A stretch of DNA of 64,000 nt. Origin: Deltaproteobacteria bacterium. GTDB taxonomy: Bacteria; Desulfobacterota; Binatia; UBA12015. Each line of letters opens with the position of its first letter. Position 1 is the first letter of the stretch. Positions 16,343 to 24,615 of this stretch are shown here, one piece after another. Position numbers and translations under genes: made by a program. The notes below the pieces were generated by a model, which was not told the DNA's origin, ran no database searches, and was given only the letters and a program-made list of their open reading frames with translations. The stretch spans positions 1-64,000 of the forward strand of contig VGTG01000011.1 in NCBI GenBank assembly GCA_016874795.1. The letters run 5' to 3'.

Positions 16343-18039
16343 GAGTTGGTCTCGTCGTCGAGGCGGGCCTCGCGCTCGGTCACGCGGGCGCCGTCGACCA
16401 GATGGGTGAGCCCGCTCGTCGCGATGCGGTCTCCGGCCGAGAGGCCTTCCAGGATCTCGACGCGGGTGCCGAGGCGCGTGCCGGCGTGCACGGTGCGGCT
16501 GCGCGCCGTTCCTTCCTCGTCGATCACGAAGACGCGCTCGACGCCGGCGTACTCGATCAGCCCCTCCGCGGGGATGACCACGACCTGGTCGTCGACACCG
16601 GTGATCACCTCGGCCTTCGCGAAGAAGCCGGGCTTGAGACGTCCCTCGGCGTTCGGGACGAGCGCTTCGATCGTGAGCGCGCGGTGCTCCGGATCGGCCG
16701 CGGGGCTGATGCGCGTGACGCGGCCGTGGATGACGAGATCGGGATACGCGGCGGCGCGTGCGCGGACGGGATCGCCCGGCTCGAGCTCCGCGGAGTAGCG
16801 CTCGGGGATCTCGCCGCGCAGCCGGAGAGGATCGTCCGCGACGAGGACGTAGAGAGTCGTCCCGGTGCGGACGTAGTTCCCGACGTCGACGAGCCGCTGC
16901 GCGATCCGGCCGCGGAACGGCGCGCGGACCTTCGTCTTCTCGACCTGGATCGCGAGCACCTCGCGGCGGGCCTGCGCAACGTCGAGAGCGCTCGTCAGCT
17001 CGTCGAACTCCTGCGGCGAGATGACGCCCTGGTCGCGGAGACGCCGGGCGCGCTCCTCGTCGCGCTTCGAGCGCTCGAAGACGGCCTCGGCCTCGGCGAG
17101 CTTCGCCTCGAGCTCGGCTCCCGCGAGCGTCGCGAGAACCTGATCGGCTTCGACCTGGTCGCCGAGGTCGACCTTTACCTCGAGAAGTCGCCCCTCGACC
17201 TCGGCCGCGACCTCTGCGCGCGCGTCGGCGTGCAGCGTCCCGACGAAGTCGACCGTGCGCTCGAGGCTCTGGACCGCGGCGAGCTCCGTCGTGACCGCGA
17301 TCGCCGGCGTTTCCTCCTTCTGCTCGGCGCGGGCGTCGACGTCGCCGGAACCGGAGCACGCGAGGAGGGAGAGGCTCGCCGCGAGCGCCACGCCGACCGC
17401 CGCGAGCCCCGCTCGCGTGCCGGCGGTTCGGCGTCGAACCGGCTCCGCGGGACGGACCCCGCATCCGGAGAGGAAGAGGGTGACGAGCTCCTTCGCGACG
17501 GCGTCGCGGCGTTTCTGGCTGGCGTCGCCGCCGAGCACCTGGATCGCCGTGCGGGCCATGCCGAGGAAGACGTGCGCCGCGAGCGTCGAGTCGACGTCCG
17601 CGCCCCGGACGGCCCGCCTTTCCCGGTCGATCGCGCGGGCGACCGCGTCCGTGACCGAGGTCCGGCGCTCCTGCCAGGCGCGCGCCTCACCCTCGGGAAG
17701 TCGGTCCTCGTAGCGCTGCAGGAGGGTCAGGAGCTGGGGCTTGCCGGCGAAATACTCGAGCATCTTCGACATCGCCGCGCGGAGCAGGTTCTCGAGGGAC
17801 GCGTCCCCCCCGAGCATCCGGATGAACTCCTGGTGGGACTCGTCGAGGCGGCGGGCCACGCTCGAGACGAAGAGCTCCTCCTTGGTCGGGAAGTATCGGT
17901 ACAACGTGCCCTTCCCGACACCGGCGCGGGCCGCGACGTCCTCCATGAGGACGGCATGGAAATCCCGCTCCGCGAACTCGTCGGAGGCGGCCGCGAGGAT
18001 GGCCTCGCGCTTCGCGTCGCTCTTCTGTCTGCCGGCCAT
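16339..18039 (-). CDS. TetR repressor fused to RND adaptor lipoprotein
   Basis: One uninterrupted 566-codon frame joins two normally separate proteins. Residues 1-195 form a complete TetR regulator: the helix-turn-helix lies at about 28-50 (MEDVAARAGVGKGTLYRYFP), followed by a helical ligand domain. Residues 202-228 are basic (VRRRTAGTR), then hydrophobic, ending in a lipobox LLAC with cysteine 228. Residues 245-560 form a membrane-fusion adaptor with lipoyl-like halves (VEGRLLEVKVDLGDQV and KTKVRAPFRGRIAQ), an alpha hairpin and beta-barrel. No stop and no ATG separates the halves; the only in-frame alternative start nearby is GTG at residue 217, which would leave too short a signal peptide and has no ribosome site. 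Topology would place TetR in the cytoplasm and the adaptor in the periplasm. Confidence 0.88.
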   Translation of the reverse strand: MAGRQKSDAKREAILAAASDEFAERDFHAVLMEDVAARAGVGKGTLYRYFPTKEELFVSSVARRLDESHQEFIRMLGGDASLENLLRAAMSKMLEYFAGKPQLLTLLQRYEDRLPEGEARAWQERRTSVTDAVARAIDRERRAVRGADVDSTLAAHVFLGMARTAIQVLGGDASQKRRDAVAKELVTLFLSGCGVRPAEPVRRRTAGTRAGLAAVGVALAASLSLLACSGSGDVDARAEQKEETPAIAVTTELAAVQSLERTVDFVGTLHADARAEVAAEVEGRLLEVKVDLGDQVEADQVLATLAGAELEAKLAEAEAVFERSKRDEERARRLRDQGVISPQEFDELTSALDVAQARREVLAIQVEKTKVRAPFRGRIAQRLVDVGNYVRTGTTLYVLVADDPLRLRGEIPERYSAELEPGDPVRARAAAYPDLVIHGRVTRISPAADPEHRALTIEALVPNAEGRLKPGFFAKAEVITGVDDQVVVIPAEGLIEYAGVERVFVIDEEGTARSRTVHAGTRLGTRVEILEGLSAGDRIATSGLTHLVDGARVTEREARLDDETNS

Positions 18040-18069
18040 GCAGTGCGGGTACCGGTTCGCTCTCTACAG

Positions 18070-18095
18070 AACGGAACTGACCGGTCAGTTCCGTT
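18070..18095. promoter_or_regulatory. Perfect 26-bp palindromic operator
   Basis: A gapless perfect palindrome with core AACTGACCGGTCAGTT, centred between 18082 and 18083, lies 31 bp upstream of the TetR-adaptor start. Its form (even palindrome with TGACCGGTCA core) is typical of TetR-family operators, and it is the natural autoregulatory site for this gene. The T run on its plus-strand side would mimic a terminator, but no plus-strand gene ends here. Confidence 0.85.
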
Positions 18096-18340
18096 TTTAG
18101 GGGTCGGTCCGGGACGGGTCAAGGGGTGCGCGCGCGACACGGACCTCCGGGAGCGTGCCAGCGGGTTCCCTATAGGGGATGCGTCAAATGAAAAAGGAAT
18201 TGACTGCGTCCAGGCCGAGAACGTAGCGTCCAGGCAAGCCCACGGTCCCGCCGCGATGCGTCGGGGCGAGGGATCTCGTTTCACATCTCGAATCTAGTTC
18301 CGATGGAGCCATCCTCGCTCCGTCCTCTCAGGAGGTCGTC

Positions 18341-19894
18341 ATGTTCCGGCCGGCGCGCGCATTCCTTCTCTCGGGAGCGGGGCTCCTCTGCCTCGCGGTC
18401 GCCCAACCCGCCGAGGCGTTCGTTCCGATCGCCACCGCGAACCAGGTGACGAACACCAAGAACGGGCGGAACGAGAGCCCCGCCGTCGACACCGCGGGCA
18501 GGGTCGTCGTCTTCGTCTCGAACTCCGATCACGTCGCCGGAGTGCTGAACGCACCCGGCGGAGCGTTCGACCACGACGGCAGCGGCAACGCGTTCACGTC
18601 CGCCGGAGCGACGCATCCCGATCCGGTCTGCACGAACTGTACGTCGGTCGACGACTCGAGCGGCAATCTCTACATCTGGCGCGCGAAGAAGAAGCAATCC
18701 GATCCCGCGAACTCGATGCGCCAGCTCACCTTCTCCTCCACGGGCGGCTTCGACGCGAATCGCTTCCCCGACGTCGACTCGAAGGGGCAGTGGCTCGCGT
18801 GGGACTCCGACCGGGATCAGACGGGCGGCAACGCCGACGAGAACCGCGAGATCTTCCTGATGGAGATCGACTCGGGCACGATCACGCAGGTGACGAGCAC
18901 GACGGGCGGCGGCGGCTCGGCAAATCAGCGCGCCAGCATCAGCGACCGCGGGAGCGTCGTCGCGTTCACGTCGACGCGTGACTTCGCCGCGGTCGCGACC
19001 TGCAAGCGCCCGGACGGCACCACGGCGTGCGGCAACGGCGACAACAACAGCGAGGTGATGCTCTACGACCGTGCCGCCGGCACTCTGACGCAGGTCACGA
19101 GCACGACCGGCGACGGCGCGAGCGCGAACACCCTCGCGCACGTGAGCTCGGACGGCGCCTTCGTCGCGTTCCAGTCGGTCGCGAGCTTCGGCGGAGCCCT
19201 GACCGGCGGCGTCACCTGCAGCAAGATGGGCGGCGGCGCCTGCGCGAACGACGGGAACTCCGAGATCCTGCTCTACGACCTCGAGCTGCGCACGCTGACG
19301 CAGATCACCGACACGATCGCCCAGTCGGGTTGCAACGGCGCGGGCTCGAGCGAGTGGGCGGAGGCAAGCAAGAAGGCCAAGTACCTCGTCTTCGAGTCGA
19401 CGTGCGAAGACCAGCTCAACCCGACGGGCTGCGGCGCCTGCGACAACAACGACGAGATCTTTCTCGTCGATCTCAAGAAGGCGGAGATCGCACAGCTCAC
19501 CATCTCCGATGCGGGCTGGAACCGGGTCCCGCGACTCTCGGCGACGGGCTCCACGATCGCCTTCGAGTCGAACCGCGACTACATGAACCTCAACAACTCG
19601 CACAACGAGACGCTCTTCATCCTGAAGCGGAGCAGCACCAAGGCGGTCGCCGGCCTGACGAACCGCTCCCAGGTCGAAGAAGACGACGATCTGGAGCTCG
19701 CCGGCACCACGCAGAACCCGAAGACGCAGCTCACGACGATCCAGTTCAACGGCGGCTTCCCGGCGCAGGAGCGCATCGCGGTCAGCGGCAACGGGCGTTT
19801 CGTCGCCTTCGAGAGCTCGAAGAACGTCGGCAACCATGAGATCTGGCTCGTCGACAAGAACAAGTGCACGCACGGCCTGCCCGACTGCCAGTGA
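18341..19894 (+). CDS. Secreted PD40/TolB-like beta-propeller protein
   Basis: This 517-residue exported protein has a clean signal peptide (residues 1-26, ending PAEA-F) and a strong GGAGG ribosome site. Its body consists of PD40-type blades recurring about every 60 residues, for example RLSATGSTIAFESNRDY and HVSSDGAFVAFQS, alternating with phrases like NREIFLMEIDSGTITQVTSTT. Several disulfide-prone Cys-rich insertions (CTNCTS, CGACDNNDEIF) suit a periplasmic or surface location. TolB-like propellers mediate protein contacts, and no catalytic site is seen. It is monocistronic. The 18096-18326 gap upstream contains a possible TTGACT -35 box at 18200 but no convincing -10 or riboswitch. Confidence 0.85.
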   Translation: MFRPARAFLLSGAGLLCLAVAQPAEAFVPIATANQVTNTKNGRNESPAVDTAGRVVVFVSNSDHVAGVLNAPGGAFDHDGSGNAFTSAGATHPDPVCTNCTSVDDSSGNLYIWRAKKKQSDPANSMRQLTFSSTGGFDANRFPDVDSKGQWLAWDSDRDQTGGNADENREIFLMEIDSGTITQVTSTTGGGGSANQRASISDRGSVVAFTSTRDFAAVATCKRPDGTTACGNGDNNSEVMLYDRAAGTLTQVTSTTGDGASANTLAHVSSDGAFVAFQSVASFGGALTGGVTCSKMGGGACANDGNSEILLYDLELRTLTQITDTIAQSGCNGAGSSEWAEASKKAKYLVFESTCEDQLNPTGCGACDNNDEIFLVDLKKAEIAQLTISDAGWNRVPRLSATGSTIAFESNRDYMNLNNSHNETLFILKRSSTKAVAGLTNRSQVEEDDDLELAGTTQNPKTQLTTIQFNGGFPAQERIAVSGNGRFVAFESSKNVGNHEIWLVDKNKCTHGLPDCQ

Positions 19895-19934
19895 GAGCGG
19901 CGGGTCTCACGTAGCGCACGAGGTCCTGCTTCGA

Positions 19935-19959
19935 CCCGGGCTCCCGGAGAGAGCCCGGG
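19935..19959 (+). terminator. Hairpin after the propeller gene
   Basis: A perfect 9-bp stem CCCGGGCTC/GAGCCCGGG with a 7-nt loop lies 40 bp past the propeller stop. No U tract follows, so termination is plausible but not certain. Confidence 0.5.
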
Positions 19960-19993
19960 CAGCGAGGCGCTCTTTCGTCTACCCTTCGCGGCG

Positions 19994-20983
19994 ATGAGCC
20001 GTGCGGCACCTCTCTCGATCGGGCTGATCGGCCTCGGAAAGCACGGCGAGCGCTACCTCGGACACGTCCAGCGCGACCTGCCGGAGCTGCGGATCGCCGC
20101 TCTCTCGCGGCAGAACGCGGACGCGGGGCGAGCGCTCGCGGGCGAGCTCGGCGTCCGATTCCACGCGGATCCGCGCGACCTGGTGAACGATCCCGGCGTC
20201 GAGGCGGTGATCGCGGTCGTTCCCCCGCGCCTGCATGCGTCGATCGTCGAGGCGTGCGTCGCCGCGCGCCGTCCGCTCCTCATCGAGAAGCCGTTCGCCG
20301 TCGACGCGGCGGAGGCGTTTCGCCTGCGGGACCGCGTCGAGGATTCCGGTCTTCCGTGCCTCGTGGCGCAGACGCTTCGCTTCTCGAGCGTCGTCCGAAC
20401 CGTTCGCGAGTGGCTGCCCGAGATCGGCCTGCCGAGCCAGGTTCTCCTCGGCCAGAGCTTCGAGCCGACGCGCCTCGGCTGGCTCGACGATCCCGCGGTG
20501 TCGGGCGGCGGCAACGTTCTCCACACGGGCGTGCACATGTTCGATCTTCTGCGCCACCTGACGGGCGGCGAGGTGCGCGAGGCGTACTGCGCGCTCGACC
20601 GCGTGACGACGAAGCGGACCGAGGACAGCTTCGTCGCGAGCTTCGCGATCGAGGCGCCGCACGGTCGCGTCCTCGGCTCGGCGGCGGGGTCGCGCGCGAC
20701 CGAGAGCCGCGCGGGCGAGATCCGGATCGTCGCCGAGCGCGGCCAGGTCGTCGCCGACCACGTGCACCGGACCGCCTCGCTTCTCGCGGACCGGCGCGTC
20801 GTACGGTCCGTCGAGGTCGCGGACGTGCCGACCGTGCGCGAGGTGCTGCAGACGTTCGCCGCGGTCGCGCGTGGCGCCCCGTCCCCGATCACGGCGCGCG
20901 ACGGCGCCGCGGCGGTGGCGATCGCGGACGCATGCTATCGCTCCGCCGAGACCGGGACCCGCGTTCGGGTACCCGCCCAGTAG
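19994..20983 (+). CDS. Gfo/Idh/MocA family oxidoreductase
   Basis: This 329-residue NAD(P)-dependent oxidoreductase has an N-terminal Rossmann fold with GLIGLGKHGERYL (residues 10-22) and the family's EKP motif in LLIEKPFAVD near residue 94. The C-terminal alpha/beta domain carries the GGNVLHTGVHMFDLLRHL segment with conserved histidines. Members oxidise or reduce sugars, cyclitols or related alcohols. It is followed 12 bp later by a YciI gene and a CrtC-like gene, likely one operon. The substrate cannot be inferred. Confidence 0.9.
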   Translation: MSRAAPLSIGLIGLGKHGERYLGHVQRDLPELRIAALSRQNADAGRALAGELGVRFHADPRDLVNDPGVEAVIAVVPPRLHASIVEACVAARRPLLIEKPFAVDAAEAFRLRDRVEDSGLPCLVAQTLRFSSVVRTVREWLPEIGLPSQVLLGQSFEPTRLGWLDDPAVSGGGNVLHTGVHMFDLLRHLTGGEVREAYCALDRVTTKRTEDSFVASFAIEAPHGRVLGSAAGSRATESRAGEIRIVAERGQVVADHVHRTASLLADRRVVRSVEVADVPTVREVLQTFAAVARGAPSPITARDGAAAVAIADACYRSAETGTRVRVPAQ

Positions 20984-20995
20984 CGGGAGCGAGCG

Positions 20996-21304
20996 ATGCC
21001 TCTGTTCGTGATGATCGGAAGGGACGGCGAGGACGGCCTCGCCAAGCGGCCCGCGACCCGTCCGCGCCATCTCGCGCACCTCGAGCCGCTCGACCGCGCG
21101 GGCCGCATCGAGATCGCCGGTCCGATGTTCGACGCGGACGGCAGCACGCCGCGCGGGAGCGTCGTGATCTTCGAGGCGGAGAACCTCGCGGCCGCACGCG
21201 AGATCGCCGCGCGCGACCCCTACGTGCTCGAGGGGGTGTTCGCGACCTGGGAGATCCACCCCTTCAAGATCGTCTTCCCCGAGCTTCCCGAGCTCCCCGG
21301 CTGA
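20996..21304 (+). CDS. YciI family protein
   Basis: This 102-residue small alpha-beta protein of the YciI/YCII-related ferredoxin-fold family shows the family's N-terminal strand (LFVMIGRDG), the acidic-GPM motif IAGPMFD and the C-terminal DPYVLEGVFATWEIHPFK with its conserved D-P-Y. YciI proteins are dimers and some have dehydrochlorinase-like or dihydroxyacetone-related chemistry, but most have no known reaction. It has a GGAG ribosome site and is packed between the oxidoreductase and the CrtC-like gene, which suggests an accessory enzyme of that pathway. Confidence 0.88.
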   Translation: MPLFVMIGRDGEDGLAKRPATRPRHLAHLEPLDRAGRIEIAGPMFDADGSTPRGSVVIFEAENLAAAREIAARDPYVLEGVFATWEIHPFKIVFPELPELPG

Positions 21305-21307
21305 GCG

Positions 21308-22273
21308 ATGCCGCTCGTCAACGTCCCCGCTTCGGACGAGCTGCCGCACGCCGTCGGCAGCGAGAGCGGCTGGAGCGAGTCGTACTCGTTCCAGCTCGTC
21401 GATCCGCGCGAGGGGATCGCCCTCCTCACGCGCATCGGCGTGCGGCCGAACGAAGGGATCATGGACGTCGGCCTCGACGTCTACCTCCCCGACGGCGGCA
21501 TGCTCGCCGCGCGCCACGTCGCGGCGGCGAGCGGGAACACCGCCGACCTCGCGATCGAAGGCGTGCGCTACGAGCTCGTGCGCCCGCTCGAGGAGTGGCG
21601 GGTCACCTACGACGGTCCCGCACACTCGCTCGCTTCGTCGCGCGATGCGGGCCGGCACGAGGCGTGGCACGGCTCGCGGCTCGAGCGGCTCTCCCTCGAT
21701 CTGCGCTTCGTCGCGGAGGCGGCGGCCGCCGCGGTCGAGCCGGCGACGGCGCGCTTCGGGCAGGCCGGGCGCTTCACCGGCGAGGTCTGGGTCTCGGGCG
21801 ACTCGTATCGGCTCGACGTGCCCGGGCTGCGCGAGAAGTCCTGGGGCGCCGCCGGCACCGAGATCCCTCGCCTCCGGAGACGCTTCTGGATCCGCTTCGG
21901 CGACGAAGCGGCGCTCGTCGTCGACCGGCGCGTCACCGAGACCACGGACGAGCTGACGGGCTGGATGCTCGACGGCGGCCGCGTGCGCGCGCTCGAGAGC
22001 GTCGCGCTCCGCACGGAGACGGAGCCCGACTCGTTCTTCCAGAAGTCGTTCTCCCTGACGGCTCGCGACGACGCGGGCGTCGAGCATGCTCTCACGGGCG
22101 AGGTCGTACATCTCGCGCCGCTGCCGACGGTGCGTGGCACCGTGCGCGCGGTCGTGTGCACGAGCGTCGCACGCTTCTCGTGGAGCGGACGCGAGGGCGT
22201 CGGCATCGCGGAGTACGTGCATCGTCTCGACGCCGCGGGAAATCCGCTCTTGCCGGTCGCCGAATGGGGCTGA
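21308..22273 (+). CDS. CrtC/AttH-like lipocalin-fold protein (DUF7064/7065-like)
   Basis: This 321-residue beta-rich soluble protein resembles the double-lipocalin hydratase group (CrtC, AttH) and DUF7064/DUF7065 proteins of actinobacteria and sphingomonads. Supporting segments are SESGWSESYSFQLVDP near residue 20, EWRVTYDGPAH near 98, LREKSWGAAGTEIPRLRRRFWI near 177 and FSWSGREGVGIAEYVHR at the C-terminus. CrtC adds water to carotenoids; relatives are often found with lipid or steroid catabolism. It starts three bases after the YciI stop. Assignment to the fold is moderate, and the reaction is unknown. Confidence 0.7.
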   Translation: MPLVNVPASDELPHAVGSESGWSESYSFQLVDPREGIALLTRIGVRPNEGIMDVGLDVYLPDGGMLAARHVAAASGNTADLAIEGVRYELVRPLEEWRVTYDGPAHSLASSRDAGRHEAWHGSRLERLSLDLRFVAEAAAAAVEPATARFGQAGRFTGEVWVSGDSYRLDVPGLREKSWGAAGTEIPRLRRRFWIRFGDEAALVVDRRVTETTDELTGWMLDGGRVRALESVALRTETEPDSFFQKSFSLTARDDAGVEHALTGEVVHLAPLPTVRGTVRAVVCTSVARFSWSGREGVGIAEYVHRLDAAGNPLLPVAEWG

Positions 22274-22283
22274 GCGCGTCGCT

Positions 22284-23459
22284 TCAGCCGAGCGCGGCTT
22301 CGCGGCCTTCGCCCCGCAGGATCACCTCGAGGATCTCCGCCGGCGCTCGCAAGCGGATCGGCGGTCCCCAGTAGCCCGTTCCGCAGCTCACGAGGAGCTG
22401 CGATCGACCGCGTCGATAGTGCCCGGCGACGAAGCCGACGGCGGCACGAACGAGCCAGCCGAACGGCCAGATCTGGCCGCCGTGCGTGTGGCCGGAGAGC
22501 TGCAGATCGACGTCGTGTCGGGCAGCCGCCGGGAACGTCGCGGGATCGTGCGCGAGAAGGATCACCGGCCGCGACACGTCGCGTCCCGCGAGCGCGCGCG
22601 GAACGTCCTCGCCGTGTCCGGGCCCGAACATGCGACCGCGATGGTCGTCGACGCCGGCGAGATCGAAGACGCCGCCGTCCGCCTCGATCGCGATCCGCTC
22701 GTTGCGGAGCGGCCGCATCCCGAGGTCGGAGACGTACGCGAGCCACGGATCCGCGCCCGAGTAGTAGTCGTGATTCCCGGTGACGAAGAAGACGCCGTGC
22801 CGCGCGCGCAGCTCCGCGAACGGCTCGACCTCCTCCGCGAGGTGCGGCACCGTCCCATCGACCAGGTCGCCCGTCACCGCGACGACGTCCGGCCGAAGCC
22901 CGTTGACGCGCTCGACGACGGCGCGCGCGAAGCGGCGGCCCTGCATCGCGCCGATGTGGATGTCGCTGATCTGGACGATGCGAAGGCCGTCGAGCGGAGC
23001 CGGCCAGCGCGCGATCTCGATCTCGCAGCGCGTGACCTGCGGCGGCGACAGTGCCGACCGCATGCCGATCGCGATCCCGGCGAGGGCGACCGAGAGCACT
23101 GCGACCGAGCGAAGCCGCGCGGTTGCCGGCCCCGCGGGCGAGACGCCGGTCACGTCGAGGACGAAGAGCAGCAGATCGGTCGCCGCGAACCCGACCAGCA
23201 GCAGGAACGCGAGCCCCATCCAGAGGTTCGCGGGCCAGGCGACCCAGCGCGCGACGTGCGGTCGCGAGAGGCGCTCGAAGACGGGCGCGAGAAGAGGCAG
23301 GGCCGCGCAGGCGATCATCACCAGCGTGAGACGGCGCGTCCAGTCTTCGCCGAGATCGAGATCCCAGATCAGACGATCGGCGAGGTACGTGTGGCCGGCC
23401 ACCCACACCGTGAGGAGCACCGATACGAAGGCCGTGGCAAGGAGCGCCGTCCGCCACAT
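22284..23459 (-). CDS. Membrane-anchored metallophosphoesterase
   Basis: This 391-residue protein has four N-terminal membrane helices (residues 5-130) and then a calcineurin-like phosphoesterase domain. It shows SDIHIG (D166, H168), TGDLVDG (GD 197-198), GNHD (228-231) and GHTHGGQ near residue 325, a complete binuclear metal site. It resembles YkuE/YaeI-type enzymes, which hydrolyse lipid-linked substrates such as UDP-diacylglucosamine or act on phosphoesters at the membrane. The catalytic domain follows the last helix after a short strand. Convergent with the CrtC-like gene (10 bp apart). Substrate unknown. Confidence 0.9.
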   Translation of the reverse strand: MWRTALLATAFVSVLLTVWVAGHTYLADRLIWDLDLGEDWTRRLTLVMIACAALPLLAPVFERLSRPHVARWVAWPANLWMGLAFLLLVGFAATDLLLFVLDVTGVSPAGPATARLRSVAVLSVALAGIAIGMRSALSPPQVTRCEIEIARWPAPLDGLRIVQISDIHIGAMQGRRFARAVVERVNGLRPDVVAVTGDLVDGTVPHLAEEVEPFAELRARHGVFFVTGNHDYYSGADPWLAYVSDLGMRPLRNERIAIEADGGVFDLAGVDDHRGRMFGPGHGEDVPRALAGRDVSRPVILLAHDPATFPAAARHDVDLQLSGHTHGGQIWPFGWLVRAAVGFVAGHYRRGRSQLLVSCGTGYWGPPIRLRAPAEILEVILRGEGREAALG

Positions 23460-23597
23460 GGTCGAGCACGCGTTTAGGCGATCGGCGCGATCCGGTCCAG
23501 GGGACGAAGATTTGCGCGGTGGGACAAACTTCGATCTCGTTCACACGATTCCGGCTCTCTCTTCGCGTAGGACGCCGCTCCGGAGAGAACGGTCGCG

Positions 23598-24248
23598 ATG
23601 TCGCTCAAGTACGTGGTCCTCGGTCTCCTCGCGTCGAGCCCGCTGCACGGGTACGCGGTCCGCGCCGCGCTCGAGCAGCGCATCGGCGACTTCGTCGAGC
23701 TCGGCTGCGCGCAGATCTACGCGATCCTCGCCGCGCTCGAGGAGGAGGGTCTCGCCGCCGCGACGATCGACCACGTGGGCAAGCGGCGCCGGCGCGTCTA
23801 CGCCTTGACGGAGACGGGTACGCGAGCGCTGCGCGAATGGATCCTCGCGGCGCCGCGTGAGGGCGATCGCCGCCGCGATCTCTTCTTGCGTCTCCTCGTC
23901 GCGGGCGCGGATCACCGTCTCGTCGGCGAGATCCTGAGGGCACACGCGCGCCACGAGACGACGGCGCTCGCGCGTCTTCGCGCCGCGCGAAGCACGCGCG
24001 CGGAGCAAGCGGATCTCGTCAGGCGACTCCGGATCGAAGCGGAGATCCGCCACGCGGAGGCGGCTCTCGAGGTGATCGCGCTCTGCCGAAGCGCCTTCGA
24101 GCGGCCGCGTGCGAGCGGGATGCGCGTCGCGGCTACTGCAGGATGCCGGGCATCTGCAGCGGGAAACGAGGGATCTCCGCCTGGAAGACGCGGCCGCTCG
24201 CCTCGTGCATCTCGTACGTGCCTTCCATCGTCCCGACGGGCGTCGTGA
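23598..24248 (+). CDS. PadR family transcriptional regulator
   Basis: The N-terminal winged helix is of PadR type (residues 1-80: LKYVVLGLLASSPLHGYAVR, then ELGCAQIYAILAALEEEGL and the wing KRRRRVYALTETGTRALREW). It is followed by the helical Vir_act_alpha dimerisation domain to about residue 175. The last 40 residues are low-complexity Arg/Ser-rich and overlap the convergent apaG gene by 116 bp, so they are probably a frame extension without function. Regulators of this class repress efflux or phenolic acid genes; the target is not evident, and the metallophosphoesterase transcribed divergently is a candidate. Confidence 0.85.
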   Translation: MSLKYVVLGLLASSPLHGYAVRAALEQRIGDFVELGCAQIYAILAALEEEGLAAATIDHVGKRRRRVYALTETGTRALREWILAAPREGDRRRDLFLRLLVAGADHRLVGEILRAHARHETTALARLRAARSTRAEQADLVRRLRIEAEIRHAEAALEVIALCRSAFERPRASGMRVAATAGCRASAAGNEGSPPGRRGRSPRASRTCLPSSRRAS

Positions 24249-24516
24249 TCACTGCGCCGCTCGTGTAGTTGTGCTCGTCGCCGGGCTCGAGCGTCGGCTG
24301 CTCGCCGACGACGCCAGGGCCCTCGACTTCCTGCACGTGCGCGTTTCCGTCGGTGATGATCCAGTGTCGACGCCGAAGCTGTACGCGCGTCGCGCCTTCG
24401 TTCGCGATCGTGACGAAATATGCGAACGCGTAACGGTTCTCGTCCGGCTGGGAGTGCTCTTCGAGGTACTTCGACTCGACGGTGACTCGAACTCCCTCCG
24501 TGAGCGCGGTCGGCAT
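24133..24516 (-). CDS. apaG: ApaG domain protein
   Basis: This 127-residue ApaG protein (usual length 120-130) has an all-beta fibronectin-like fold, with VTVESKYLEEHS, YAFAYFVTIANEG, LRRRHWIITDGNAHV, VVGEQPTLEPGDEHNYTSG and MEGTYEMHEASG, the family's diagnostic strand order. The long in-frame extension upstream is the shadow of the thiolase gene; the ATG at 24516 matches the family start. ApaG binds small ligands and is linked to Co2+ resistance and nucleotide metabolism in E. coli, but its biochemical role is unclear. It is divergent from the DUF35 gene and overlaps the PadR gene tail. Confidence 0.93.
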   Translation of the reverse strand: MPTALTEGVRVTVESKYLEEHSQPDENRYAFAYFVTIANEGATRVQLRRRHWIITDGNAHVQEVEGPGVVGEQPTLEPGDEHNYTSGAVITTPVGTMEGTYEMHEASGRVFQAEIPRFPLQMPGILQ

Positions 24517-24615
24517 CGGACGGTTCGTAGCATCGCTCGGGACCGAGGCCAATCGCACTGGTTGCAAGCGTCGCAGCCCGCTCGTTAACGAAATCGCCAG
24601 CGCGCCGAGGGAGAC

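Noticed and set aside
16343-17464. A 370-residue N-terminal extension of the RND transporter
   Set aside because: It is the frame shadow of the adaptor gene; the transporter homology starts at the GTG at 16342, which is coupled to the adaptor stop.
18081-18098. Terminator formed by the operator palindrome and T run
   Set aside because: No plus-strand gene ends here; the palindrome is perfectly placed as a TetR operator for the divergent minus-strand gene.
18096-18326. A riboswitch-like leader before the PD40 gene
   Set aside because: Two copies of GCGTCCAGG and several short stems are present but no known aptamer core (c-di-GMP, cobalamin) can be folded by eye.
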